Positions 1-8,491 are shown, numbered from the stretch's first letter. The stretch: 64,000 nucleotides of DNA from OCS116 sp051531935 (GCA_051531935.1 JAOPTR010000002.1:248001-312000); one strand, 5' to 3'. The notes: a model not told the origin generated them from the sequence alone. Program-made: numbers and translations.

Positions 1-917
1 TTGGTTGCCCACATGGTATGGCAGAACGCGGCATGGGCAGTGCTGTTGGTCAGGTGCCAGAATACATTGAAATGGTAACCCGTTGGGTTAAAAAGTATAG
101 CAGCCTGCCGTGTATTGTGAAGCTGACACCAAATATTACCGATGTAAGATTGCCTGCAGAGGCCGCAATGCGCGGCGGTGCTGATGCTGTGAGTTTGATT
201 AATACCATCAACTCTATTGTATCGGTGAACTTGGATAATTTTGCGCCAGAACCTACCATTGATGGTGTTGGTGCGCATGGCGGCTATTGTGGCCCTGCTG
301 TGAAACCGATTGCCCTGAATATGGTGGCTGAAATCGCCCGTAGTGAAGTGACTGCTGGTTTGCCGATTTCGGGTATTGGTGGTGTAAGTAATTGGCGCGA
401 TGCTGCAGAATTTATGGCATTGGGCGCAGGTAATGTGCAAGTTTGTACTGCGGCAATGACATATGGTTTTAAAATTGTTGAAGAAATGAAAACTGGTTTA
501 AGCGACTGGATGGACGAAAAGGGCCATAAAACCATTGAAGACATTATTGGCCGTGCTGTGCCAAAAGCCAAAAACTGGCAGGATTTGAACCTTAATTATA
601 TTGCTAAGGCTAAAATTGACCAAGACGCATGTATTAAGTGTGGCCGTTGCTATGCAGCTTGTGAAGACACGTCGCATCAAGCTATATTTGATACAATTGA
701 CGGCGAACGCGGGTTTGAAGTGAATGATGCTGAATGCGTGGCTTGTAACCTTTGTGCTGTTGTTTGCCCTGTGGCAGATTGCATTACACTTGAGCCGTTG
801 GCTGTTGGTGAAATAGACGAGCGGACTGGTAAAAAGGTTGAAGCTGAACATGCTAACTGGACAACTCATCCTAATAACCCGATGTCGAAAACATTTGTAG
901 CTGAACCTGCTGAATAA
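1..917 (+). CDS. preA: NAD-dependent dihydropyrimidine dehydrogenase, PreA subunit (5' end outside window)
   Basis: C-terminal part of the catalytic subunit that reduces uracil and thymine to their 5,6-dihydro forms, the first step of reductive pyrimidine catabolism. The frame is open from base 3 and begins with the conserved stretch NCPHG-like CPHGMAERGMGSAVGQ, so the true start lies upstream. The FMN-binding TIM barrel (LTPNITD, GGADAVSLINT, GIGGV near residue 120) is followed by two 4Fe-4S clusters: CIKCGRCYAAC and CVACNLCAVVC. These are typical of PreA, which normally works with the NADH-oxidising PreT subunit; preT would be expected just upstream. The dihydropyrimidinase and amidohydrolase genes downstream support the assignment. 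Confidence 0.95.
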   Translation, partial: GCPHGMAERGMGSAVGQVPEYIEMVTRWVKKYSSLPCIVKLTPNITDVRLPAEAAMRGGADAVSLINTINSIVSVNLDNFAPEPTIDGVGAHGGYCGPAVKPIALNMVAEIARSEVTAGLPISGIGGVSNWRDAAEFMALGAGNVQVCTAAMTYGFKIVEEMKTGLSDWMDEKGHKTIEDIIGRAVPKAKNWQDLNLNYIAKAKIDQDACIKCGRCYAACEDTSHQAIFDTIDGERGFEVNDAECVACNLCAVVCPVADCITLEPLAVGEIDERTGKKVEAEHANWTTHPNNPMSKTFVAEPAE

Positions 918-942
918 GAATGTTGGTTTGCTCTGTTAACCT

Positions 943-962
943 ATCAATTAATGTTAATTGAT
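943..962. repeat. AT-rich perfect inverted repeat downstream of preA
   Basis: Arms ATCAATTAA and TTAATTGAT are separated by two bases, 26 bases after the preA stop codon. It could form a weak hairpin at the end of the preA transcript, but it lacks a GC-rich stem and a clean T-run. It is therefore not called as an intrinsic terminator. Confidence 0.4.
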
Positions 963-982
963 TTGACTGTTTATAAGCTGTA

Positions 983-1011
983 CCTTTAAACCATCTGATT
1001 TGGTTTGAAGG
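983..1011 (+). promoter_or_regulatory. 5' leader hairpin covering a ribosome-binding site
   Basis: CCTTTAAACCA at 983-993 can pair with TGGTTTGAAGG at 1001-1011 around a 7-base loop. That gives 11 consecutive pairs, including one U-G wobble. The 3' arm contains the Shine-Dalgarno sequence GAAGG for the ATG at 1019. If it folds, the ribosome-binding site of the small membrane protein would be occluded, suggesting translational control (inference). Confidence 0.45.
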
Positions 1012-1018
1012 ACGGCTT

Positions 1019-1366
1019 ATGCGGGCTCAATATCCCCAAAAAACACCGCTTTTACTAGCGATTATAATTGTTTTACTGTTTGTTTTTGTAAAAAATTTCG
1101 ATTCTCGTGACCGTATGCCTGACATGGGATTATCGGCAAAAATAGAAATTAATACAAAGGATATTGTTGCATTTGTAAGACCATCTTTAGCTTATCTAAT
1201 TGTGCCGTTTGATGAATATACTGGCCGTGTGTCCGCTACCCCGTTTATTGCTAAATATAGAGATTACGATACTTGCTTGGTCGCGCTTTTTGAAAAAAGG
1301 GCAAATATGGCTTTGGTGAAGACGCAGTATAAAATGAGCGTCAAGTGTGACCGATTGGAAAGTTAA
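1019..1366 (+). CDS. Hypothetical single-pass membrane-anchored protein
   Basis: A 115-residue protein I do not recognise. Residues 10-26 (LLLAIIIVLLFVFV) form one hydrophobic segment preceded by basic residues, so the remainder probably lies in the periplasm. The C-terminal part has two cysteines (DTCLVAL and VKCDR) that could form a disulfide. A GAAGGA Shine-Dalgarno lies 7 bases before the ATG. It ends 6 bases before the transporter gene that follows, so the two are probably co-transcribed. The upstream hairpin may control its translation. Confidence 0.6.
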   Translation: MRAQYPQKTPLLLAIIIVLLFVFVKNFDSRDRMPDMGLSAKIEINTKDIVAFVRPSLAYLIVPFDEYTGRVSATPFIAKYRDYDTCLVALFEKRANMALVKTQYKMSVKCDRLES

Positions 1367-1372
1367 GTATTG

Positions 1373-2284
1373 ATGGATAGACCGCAAAAGCTTGGGCATT
1401 TGGCGATGCTCCTATTTTCCATTTTGGTTGCTGGATCGTTTGTTTTGGGCGTGCGCATTGCCAATATGGCCGAACCTGCTGCCATAAATTCGGCAAGATT
1501 TTTTATAGCTGCCATATTAATTGGCGTCTATATGTGGGCAAACCCAAACATTCGAAGAGCTGATTTTAAACCTCTTAAAAAAGCACCTTGGAGATATCTA
1601 GTTTTAGCCACTATTTTTAGTTCGTATTTTATTTTTATGTTTGAGGGGCTTAAAACCGCCGCCACAGTTTCGGCATCGGCTATTTTTACTCTAATACCGA
1701 TTATGACCGCGTTAATTGGCTATATGATGTTGCGCCAAGTGATCACAAAACGCATGGCCTTGGCACTGGTTATTGGTTCTATTGGTGCTGTTTGGGTGGT
1801 TTTTCGAGCTGATGTGGCTAATTTGTTGGCATTTGATATTGGCAAAGGCGAAATGATTTATTTTGTCGGATGTGTTGCTCATGCTTTGTTTATTCCCGCG
1901 TCTCGCAAATTCAATTGGGGTGAAAAACCTCTTATTTCGACATTTGCAATTTTAGTGGTAGGCGGCACCATTATGGCAATTTACGGCTTTAATGACATAT
2001 TGGCAGTTGATTGGTTGCATATGCCTTTAATATTTTGGGTAGGTTTGTTGTTCTTAGCCGTTTTTGCCAGTGCCATTACGTTCTTTTTAATTCAATTTGC
2101 GGCTCTTGTGCTGCCGAGTGCCAAGGTAATGGCTTACAATTTCTTAACCCCAGTATGGGTGATTTTGGTTGAAGTTGCCATGGGCAATGATTGGCCACCT
2201 GCCTTGGTATTTGTTGGTATTGGAATGGCCGTTGTGGCATTGATATTGCTGCTAAAAGATGAAGCAAAAACCGTTAAGGTTTGA
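1373..2284 (+). CDS. DMT/EamA-family transporter
   Basis: A 303-residue polytopic membrane protein of the drug/metabolite transporter superfamily. About ten hydrophobic segments are arranged as two EamA repeats, for example SILVAGSFVLGVRIANM near the N terminus and MALALVIGSIGAVWVVF mid-protein, with a short charged tail LLLKDEAKTVKV. Such carriers export amino acids, nucleosides or other small metabolites; the substrate is unknown. I use the ATG at 1373 rather than the TTG directly before it. The 3' end overlaps the convergent regulator gene by 11 bases. Its place between preA and the RutR-type regulator makes a pyrimidine-related substrate possible but unproven. Confidence 0.85.
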   Translation: MDRPQKLGHLAMLLFSILVAGSFVLGVRIANMAEPAAINSARFFIAAILIGVYMWANPNIRRADFKPLKKAPWRYLVLATIFSSYFIFMFEGLKTAATVSASAIFTLIPIMTALIGYMMLRQVITKRMALALVIGSIGAVWVVFRADVANLLAFDIGKGEMIYFVGCVAHALFIPASRKFNWGEKPLISTFAILVVGGTIMAIYGFNDILAVDWLHMPLIFWVGLLFLAVFASAITFFLIQFAALVLPSAKVMAYNFLTPVWVILVEVAMGNDWPPALVFVGIGMAVVALILLLKDEAKTVKV

Positions 2285-3551
2285 GTGCGGTTTTAAATAA
2301 CTTCTCTAAAAATACGGATGCGCCTTCGTAGCGATCGGCAGCATCAACACCCATTAATGTACGAATTTGTGCGTCGAAATCGGCATAATGTTGTGTGGTT
2401 GCCCAAATGGCAAATAACAGGTGATAAGGATCTATGTTTATGAGTTTTCCTTGGTCGCACCAACTGCGAATGAGGGTGGTCTTTTGATCGACCAATCGTT
2501 TAAGATCGCCACCGATTAGAGTGTTGATATGTGGTGCGCCTTGTAGAACTTCGTTGGCAAAAAGCCTGCTTTCACGTGGTAAATCGCGCGATATTTGTAA
2601 TTTACGCTCTATATAGCTTAGAATTTCTTCTATTGGTTCGCCATCTTCATTTAGTTGATGTAATGGCTGTAGCCAAGTTTCTAACAATTGTTGTAATAAT
2701 TGCGAATGAATGGCGCTTTTACTCTCGAAATAATAGAGAATATTAGGTTTAGACATGCCCGCTTGGTCGGCAATTTGGTCTATGGTTGAGCCACGAAAAC
2801 CGAAATTTGAAAAGACTTCTAACGCAGCCGCTAAAATTTGCTCAGTTTTTTTGCGTTGTATGCGGGTTTTGGGTTTTAATTTTGCGCTTATTTGAGGTGC
2901 CGTTGCCCGTGCGCCTGCGCCACTTATGATGATTTTTTTGACATCACGACTGGCGTTCTCCCATTGTTTATCGGTTAGTTCTTGACCATTATTTAGGGTT
3001 TTAATTTGATGGTTAAAATCGGCATAATGTTGGGTTGTTGACCAAATCATATAGAGTAGATGTTTAGGTTCAATTGGGTCTAATTGGCCATTGTCAATCC
3101 ATGTTTGGATGTTGGCTTCACGGGCTTTTGTCCATTCGGCCAAATTGGTTTCTAGATAATCTTGAATGATGGGCGCGCCATGAATGACCTCGTTCGCCCA
3201 AACTTTGGAGCTGTACGGATAGGTGCGGGCGAGGGACATTTTTTCGTCTATATATCTTGATAGGGCATCTATTGGGTTTGGATTATTTTCAAAAACATCG
3301 GCAGCGGATAACCAAATTTCGAATATATCTTCGACTATTTTTTGATAGAGTGATAATTTTGTAGGGTAATAATAATGTAAATTGGCTTTGGGTATGCCTG
3401 CCAATTCGGCGATCATTTTTGTGGTGGCACCACGAAATCCATATTCGGCAAACACTTGTTCAGCGGCGCGTAATATGGTTTTTTGGTTTTCGAATCGAAT
3501 GCCAGCTTTGCTATTAGTTGCTGTTTTTTTTGGTTTTTTTGTTGATGACAT
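2274..3551 (-). CDS. Tandem (double) RutR-like TetR-family regulator
   Basis: A 425-residue protein made of two complete TetR units in one chain. Unit 1 has an HTH at about residues 25-70 (AEQVFAEYGFRGATT...AGIPKANLHYYY). Unit 2 has an HTH at about 235-280 (ALEVFSNFGFRGSTID...AGMSKPNILYYF). Each is followed by a RutR-type C-terminal domain with matching motifs: WANEVIHGAP / FANEVLQGAP and WSTTQHYADF / WATTQHYADF. A normal RutR is about 210 residues and acts as a dimer, so this is a covalent pseudo-dimer. I prefer the ATG at 3551 to a TTG 36 bases upstream. It is divergent from the pyrimidine-catabolic operon with a RutR-type operator between them. Likely role: pyrimidine-responsive regulator of this locus and of itself. 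Confidence 0.88.
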   Translation of the reverse strand: MSSTKKPKKTATNSKAGIRFENQKTILRAAEQVFAEYGFRGATTKMIAELAGIPKANLHYYYPTKLSLYQKIVEDIFEIWLSAADVFENNPNPIDALSRYIDEKMSLARTYPYSSKVWANEVIHGAPIIQDYLETNLAEWTKAREANIQTWIDNGQLDPIEPKHLLYMIWSTTQHYADFNHQIKTLNNGQELTDKQWENASRDVKKIIISGAGARATAPQISAKLKPKTRIQRKKTEQILAAALEVFSNFGFRGSTIDQIADQAGMSKPNILYYFESKSAIHSQLLQQLLETWLQPLHQLNEDGEPIEEILSYIERKLQISRDLPRESRLFANEVLQGAPHINTLIGGDLKRLVDQKTTLIRSWCDQGKLINIDPYHLLFAIWATTQHYADFDAQIRTLMGVDAADRYEGASVFLEKLFKTALKP

Positions 3552-3637
3552 AGTGGACAGCTTACCCCTATAATTTGGTTTAAACAATAGACGTTACCAC
3601 AGCTTATCAACTTATGGATAAGTGTTAATTTTTCATC

Positions 3638-3653
3638 TTGACCGTCTGGTCAA
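3638..3653. promoter_or_regulatory. RutR-type operator palindrome
   Basis: TTGACCGTCTGGTCAA is a palindrome with 6-bp perfect arms. It matches the published E. coli RutR consensus TTGACCANNTGGTCAA at 13 of the 14 specified bases. It sits between the double RutR-like gene (start 3551, minus strand) and the aminotransferase (start 3722, plus strand), where it could control both promoters. Binding by the neighbouring regulator is inferred. Confidence 0.8.
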
Positions 3654-3721
3654 GAATGATATAGTTGGAATGATTATAAACAAGATTTAGCTCAAGATAT
3701 ATGGAACAGGGAGGTTTCGTT

Positions 3722-5062
3722 ATGTCGAACGAAGTCGATACGCACCTTGGGGCAATACCCAATGATTTAAGCGCATTTTGGATGCCGTTTACAAACAATC
3801 GTCAATATAAAAAGAACCCACGCATGTTTGTGGGTGCTAAAGATATGCATTTTACTACATCTGATGGTAAGCAGGTGCTTGATGGCACTGCTGGGCTTTG
3901 GTGTGTGAATGCTGGGCATTGTAGACCTTTAATTACCGAGGCTATTCAAAAGCAAGCGGCAGAGTTAGATTATGCACCTGCATTTCAGCTTGGTCACCCA
4001 AAAGCGTTTGAACTAGCCAACCGTATTGTGGAGCTTTCGCCAGACGGTATGGATCATGTGTTTTATACCAATTCTGGTTCTGAATCAGTAGAGACAGCGT
4101 TAAAAATCGCATTGGCTTATCATAAACTCAATGGTGAGGGCAGTCGCACAAGGCTTATTGGCCGTGAGCGCGGTTATCATGGAGTGAATTTTGGTGGCAT
4201 TAGTGTTGGTGGTATTGTGCCGAACCGCAAGATGTTTGGTACATTGCTAACAGGTGTTGACCATCTACCGCACACTCATTTGCCAGAAGTGAATAATTTT
4301 GTAAAAGGCGAGCCTCAGCATGGCGCAAACCTTGCCGATGAATTAGAGCGTATTGTGGCATTGCATGATGCTTCGACAATTGCAGCCGTGATTGTGGAGC
4401 CTGTTGCGGGTTCAACAGGTGTGTTGATTCCGCCTAAAGGTTATTTGCAGCGTTTACGCAACATTTGTACCAAATATGGAATTTTGTTGATATTTGATGA
4501 AGTGATTACTGGTTTTGGCCGTATGGGTACTAATTTTGCTTCTGATTATTATGGTGTGACTCCAGACATTATCACCACTGCTAAAGGTTTAACCAATGGT
4601 GTTGTGCCGATGGGCGCGGTGATTGTTAAAAACGAAATTCATGATGCGTTTATGACGGGTCCTGAGGAAATGATTGAATTTTTCCACGGTTATACCTATT
4701 CGGGTAACCCAATTGCTGCTGCGGCTGGATTGGCAACGCTTGAAACATATAAGCAAGATGGCTTATTTGAACGTGCGAATGATTTAGCGCCATATTGGGA
4801 ACAAGCATTACACAGTTTGCGCGATGCCAAATATGTAATTGATGTGCGTAATATTGGCCTGATTGGCGCGATTGAGCTGCAGCCGATTGCGGGTAGCCCC
4901 ACAAAACGTGCATTCTCGGCCTTTAACAAAGCTTTTGATAAAGGGCTATTAATCCGCACCACTGGTGATATTATTGCCCTTTCGCCGCCTTTGATTGTAA
5001 GCAAAGGGCAGATTGACCAAATCGTAGATACTATACGTGAAACTTTAAGTGAAATTGACTGA
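3722..5062 (+). CDS. Class III aminotransferase, probably beta-alanine:pyruvate transaminase
   Basis: A 446-residue fold-type I PLP enzyme. Visible motifs: FYTNSGSESVETALKIA (phosphate and cofactor loop), ERGYHGVNFGG, LLIFDEVITGFGRMG with the PLP-binding Asp, and TTAKGLTNGVVPMGAV with the Schiff-base Lys. The start WMPFTNNRQYKKNPRM and overall pattern fit omega-amino-acid:pyruvate transaminases. In this operon it would convert beta-alanine (or beta-aminoisobutyrate) to malonate (or methylmalonate) semialdehyde, which feeds the next gene. The start is the ATG at 3722, preceded by AGGGAGG; an in-frame ATG at 3701 would place that ribosome-binding site inside the gene. Confidence 0.9.
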   Translation: MSNEVDTHLGAIPNDLSAFWMPFTNNRQYKKNPRMFVGAKDMHFTTSDGKQVLDGTAGLWCVNAGHCRPLITEAIQKQAAELDYAPAFQLGHPKAFELANRIVELSPDGMDHVFYTNSGSESVETALKIALAYHKLNGEGSRTRLIGRERGYHGVNFGGISVGGIVPNRKMFGTLLTGVDHLPHTHLPEVNNFVKGEPQHGANLADELERIVALHDASTIAAVIVEPVAGSTGVLIPPKGYLQRLRNICTKYGILLIFDEVITGFGRMGTNFASDYYGVTPDIITTAKGLTNGVVPMGAVIVKNEIHDAFMTGPEEMIEFFHGYTYSGNPIAAAAGLATLETYKQDGLFERANDLAPYWEQALHSLRDAKYVIDVRNIGLIGAIELQPIAGSPTKRAFSAFNKAFDKGLLIRTTGDIIALSPPLIVSKGQIDQIVDTIRETLSEID

Positions 5063-5076
5063 GCAGGAATGATAAA

Positions 5077-6567
5077 ATGGATGTGATTCAAAATGGCATA
5101 AATGGCCAACTTGTGACCTCGAAAACAGACAGACATGTGCCTGTTTTTAACCCTGCAACGGGTGAGAAATCTGCTAGTTTGCCGATTTCGACAATGGATG
5201 AAATTAACCAAGTGGTTGCTGCTGCTAATGCCGCTGCGCCTGCATGGGGTGCTTTGCCACCGCTAAAACGTGCTGCTTTAATGTTTAAATATAAGCAATT
5301 ACTCGATGAAAATGCCGATGACATCGCTCGCGCGATTAGCAAAGAGCATGGTAAAACTCATGCTGATGCTTTGGGTGAGTTGCAACGTGGTATTGAAGTT
5401 GTTGATTATGCTTGTGGCATACCTGGCTTATTAAAAGGTGATTTTAGCCGTAATGTTGGCCCATCTATTGATACCCATTCTAGCCGCCATCCTTTAGGCG
5501 TTGTTGTGGGCATTACTCCATTTAACTTCCCTGCTATGGTGCCGATGTGGATGTTCCCGATTGCGGTTATGTGCGGCAATACATTTATTCTAAAACCATC
5601 TGAACGTGACCCATCAGCACCTATGTTGATTTGGGAATTGTTCCAAAAGGCGGGTTTCCCTGCAGGTGTGTTTAACATTATACATGGTGATAAAACTGCT
5701 GTTGATGCATTGCTTGACCATTCTGATGTAAAAGCCATTAGCTTTGTAGGTTCCACGCCTATTGCGGAATATATTTACAGCCGTGGTACGGCTGCTGGTA
5801 AACGTGTGCAAGCCTTGGGTGGAGCCAAAAACCACATGATTGTGATGCCTGATGCCGATATGGATCAGGTGGCTGATGCGCTTATGGGTGCAGGCTTTGG
5901 TAGTGCGGGTGAACGCTGTATGGCGATATCTGTTGCGGTGCCAATTGGCAAAGAAACAGCCGATAAATTGGTTGCGACTTTAAAACCTCGTGTTGAGAGC
6001 CTGAAAATTGGCCCTTCTACCGATGCTGATGCCGAAATGGGCCCTGTGATTACCAAAATGGCGCAGGAAAAAATTAACGGCTATATTGATTCTGGTGTTG
6101 AACAGGGTGCTAATTTGGTCGTCGATGGCCGTGGCTTTAGCTTGCAAGGTTATGAAAACGGTTATTATGTTGGCGGTACATTGTTTGACGATGTGACAAC
6201 TGACATGACAATATATAAAGAAGAAATCTTTGGCCCTGTGCTGCAAGTTGTACGTGCTGATGATTATCAGACTGCGATTGACATGATAAACGACCATGAA
6301 TACGGCAATGGAACGGCTATCTTTACCCGCGATGGTGATGCGGCTCGACATTTTGCTGACCAAATTCAAGTGGGCATGGTGGGTATTAATGTGCCAATTC
6401 CTGTGCCTGTTGCTTACCATAGCTTTGGCGGGTGGAAACGTTCATCATTTGGTGATCATGGAATTTATGGCGAAGAGGGTATTCATTTTTACACCCGTCT
6501 TAAAACTGTAACAACAAGATGGCCTGGTGGCATTAAATCTGGTGCTGTGTTCACATTCCCAACCTGA
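5077..6567 (+). CDS. mmsA: CoA-acylating (methyl)malonate-semialdehyde dehydrogenase
   Basis: A 496-residue aldehyde dehydrogenase of the MmsA type, oxidising malonate semialdehyde to acetyl-CoA or methylmalonate semialdehyde to propionyl-CoA with CO2 release and NADH formation. Family signs are GITPFNFPAMVPMWMFP in the cofactor domain, KPSERDPSAP, and the catalytic cysteine in GSAGERCMAISVAVP. The C terminus GGWKRSSFGDHGIYGEEGIHFYTR is characteristic of MmsA. It starts 14 bases after the transaminase stop and so belongs to the same operon. In this setting it closes the pathway to central metabolism, where many bacteria rely on other malonate-semialdehyde sinks. Confidence 0.93.
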   Translation: MDVIQNGINGQLVTSKTDRHVPVFNPATGEKSASLPISTMDEINQVVAAANAAAPAWGALPPLKRAALMFKYKQLLDENADDIARAISKEHGKTHADALGELQRGIEVVDYACGIPGLLKGDFSRNVGPSIDTHSSRHPLGVVVGITPFNFPAMVPMWMFPIAVMCGNTFILKPSERDPSAPMLIWELFQKAGFPAGVFNIIHGDKTAVDALLDHSDVKAISFVGSTPIAEYIYSRGTAAGKRVQALGGAKNHMIVMPDADMDQVADALMGAGFGSAGERCMAISVAVPIGKETADKLVATLKPRVESLKIGPSTDADAEMGPVITKMAQEKINGYIDSGVEQGANLVVDGRGFSLQGYENGYYVGGTLFDDVTTDMTIYKEEIFGPVLQVVRADDYQTAIDMINDHEYGNGTAIFTRDGDAARHFADQIQVGMVGINVPIPVPVAYHSFGGWKRSSFGDHGIYGEEGIHFYTRLKTVTTRWPGGIKSGAVFTFPT

Positions 6568-6598
6568 TTGATGGTTGATTAAAACTTGGGAGGGTTTT

Positions 6599-7849
6599 AT
6601 GAGTTTTACTGGAGAAAATTTACGCATTAATGGCGATCGGTTGTGGAAGTCTATCCACGAACTTGCTGAAATTGGCCCTGGCATTGCTGGTGGTAACAAT
6701 CGCCAAACATTGACTGATGCAGATGGCGAAGGCCGCCATTTGTTTCGGAAATGGTGTGAAGATGCGGGCATGACAATGGGTGTTGACCAGATGGGCAACA
6801 TGTTTATGACCCGCGCAGGAACTGACCCTGAAGCGCTACCTGTTTATGTGGGTAGCCATTTGGACACTCAACCTACTGGTGGCCGTTATGACGGAATATT
6901 GGGCGTGTTGGGTGGTTTAGAGCTTGTACGCACATTGAATGATTTGGACATTAAAACCAAACATCCGATTGTTGTAACCAACTGGACGAACGAAGAAGGC
7001 ACACGATATGCGCCTGCTATGTTGGCATCTGGCGTGTTTGCAGGTATGCATACACAAGAATGGGCTTATGACATTGTAGACGCTGATGGTAAAACATTTG
7101 GTGACGAATTAAAGCGTATTGGGTGGCGTGGTGAAGAAGAAGTTGGCGCGCGCAAAATGCACGCTTTCTTTGAATTGCACATTGAACAGGGCCCAATATT
7201 GGAAGTTGAAGGCAAAGACATTGGCGTGGTAACACATGGCCAAGGGCTTAGCTGGACACAGCTTACTATCACTGGAAAAGACAGCCATACTGGCTCGACC
7301 CCCATGCCGATGCGCAAAAATGCAGGGCTTGGCATGGCGCGAGTTTTAGAACTTGTTGATGAAATTGCTTGGTCGCACAAACCCAACGCAGTTGGTGCAG
7401 CAGGGCATATTGATGTTTACCCCAATAGCCGCAATGTAATACCGGGCAAAGTTGTGTTTACGGTTGATTTACGTTCTCCTATTCTAGCCACTATTGAAGA
7501 CATGGAACAACGTTTAGCAACAGGCGCACAGAAGATTTGCGACGATATGGGGCTTGGGCTTGAGATTGAAAAAGTGGGCGGTTTTGACCCTGTAACCTTT
7601 GACGACAAATGCGTGACTGCTGTGCGTAGTGCTGCTGAACGACTTGGTTATAGCCATATGGATATTATATCTGGGGCAGGGCATGATGCTTGTTGGATTA
7701 ACCGCTTGGCACCAACCGCAATGATTATGTGCCCATGTGTTGATGGTTTATCGCATAATGAAGCCGAAGAAATTAGCAAAGAATGGGCAACGGCTGGCGC
7801 TGATGTTTTGTTCCACGCTGTGGTGGAAACTGCTGAAATTGTGAAATAG
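6599..7849 (+). CDS. Zn-dependent amidohydrolase, probably N-carbamoyl-beta-alanine amidohydrolase
   Basis: A 416-residue M20-type hydantoinase/carbamoylase enzyme that removes ammonia and CO2 from N-carbamoyl-beta-alanine to give beta-alanine (beta-ureidopropionase). Metal-binding motifs are GSHLDTQPTGGRYDGILGV (His and Asp), NWTNEEGTRYAPAML (Glu-Glu pair), FELHIEQGPILE, and a late His in SGAGHDACW. The dimerisation-domain motif GKDSHTGSTPM is also present. The start is the ATG at 6599, with GGGAGGG 6 bases upstream; the TTG at 6575 precedes this ribosome-binding site. Closely related L-N-carbamoylases and allantoate hydrolases cannot be excluded by sequence alone, but the neighbours fit pyrimidine catabolism. 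Confidence 0.9.
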   Translation: MSFTGENLRINGDRLWKSIHELAEIGPGIAGGNNRQTLTDADGEGRHLFRKWCEDAGMTMGVDQMGNMFMTRAGTDPEALPVYVGSHLDTQPTGGRYDGILGVLGGLELVRTLNDLDIKTKHPIVVTNWTNEEGTRYAPAMLASGVFAGMHTQEWAYDIVDADGKTFGDELKRIGWRGEEEVGARKMHAFFELHIEQGPILEVEGKDIGVVTHGQGLSWTQLTITGKDSHTGSTPMPMRKNAGLGMARVLELVDEIAWSHKPNAVGAAGHIDVYPNSRNVIPGKVVFTVDLRSPILATIEDMEQRLATGAQKICDDMGLGLEIEKVGGFDPVTFDDKCVTAVRSAAERLGYSHMDIISGAGHDACWINRLAPTAMIMCPCVDGLSHNEAEEISKEWATAGADVLFHAVVETAEIVK

Positions 7850-7858
7850 GAAGCTGTT

Positions 7859-8491
7859 ATGGATTTATCAATTATATTGAGCTTTGCCTTTATGGCTAGC
7901 CTATTGGTGATATCTCCAGGCCCTAACGGGTTATTGATTGCCAAAACAGCTTTATTGGGCGAACAAAAATTTGGTTTTGCAAATGTCGCAGGCATTGGCA
8001 CTGGCATGTATCTGCATGGTACAATGGTTGTGTTTGGCTTGGCAGTTTTATTGGTAAAATCTATTTTTTGGTTTACCGTGGTTAAATATATTGGTGCTGC
8101 TTATTTGGTTTGGGTTGGGTTGAAAACACTCTACGATTTATGGAAAAACAAGGTAGTCGCTCACGATGTTGAACAGAGCCAAACTGTTTTGACATTGAAA
8201 CGTGCTTATTTTGACGGAGTTTTGACAAATTTCTTAAACCCGAAAACCTCTATGTTTTACGTGGCGGTGCTGCCGCAATTATTACCGATCGAGCATATCA
8301 ATGCCTATAACGTTTATGGTTTGGTTTCGCTGCATGTTGTTTTAAACGCTTTGTGGTTTTGCGGGATGATTTTACTGTTTAGCCGTATGAAAAAAATTGG
8401 CGGATCTAAACGCGTTCAACAATGGGTTAAAGGCATTACAGGTTTTGTATTTATCGGCTTTGGGCTGAAATTAGCGACATTAAGAAATTAG
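7859..8491 (+). CDS. LysE/RhtB-family amino-acid exporter
   Basis: A 210-residue membrane protein with about six hydrophobic segments and the family start VISPGPNGLLIAKTALLGE plus NFLNPKTSMFYVAVLPQ. Members export amino acids or related solutes. It lies 9 bases after the amidohydrolase and 20 bases before dihydropyrimidinase, inside the catabolic operon. That suggests export of excess beta-alanine or a related intermediate, which is inference. LysE-type genes are often placed in unrelated operons, so the substrate remains open. Confidence 0.85.
   Translation: MDLSIILSFAFMASLLVISPGPNGLLIAKTALLGEQKFGFANVAGIGTGMYLHGTMVVFGLAVLLVKSIFWFTVVKYIGAAYLVWVGLKTLYDLWKNKVVAHDVEQSQTVLTLKRAYFDGVLTNFLNPKTSMFYVAVLPQLLPIEHINAYNVYGLVSLHVVLNALWFCGMILLFSRMKKIGGSKRVQQWVKGITGFVFIGFGLKLATLRN

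Noticed and set aside
498..869. Open frame of 123 codons antisense to preA
   Set aside because: It is a shadow of the strongly conserved preA frame, with no ribosome-binding site and no recognisable domain.
4696..5211. Long antisense frame of 171 codons across the transaminase-mmsA junction
   Set aside because: Opposite strand of two conserved enzymes; composition and the lack of motifs show it is not a gene.
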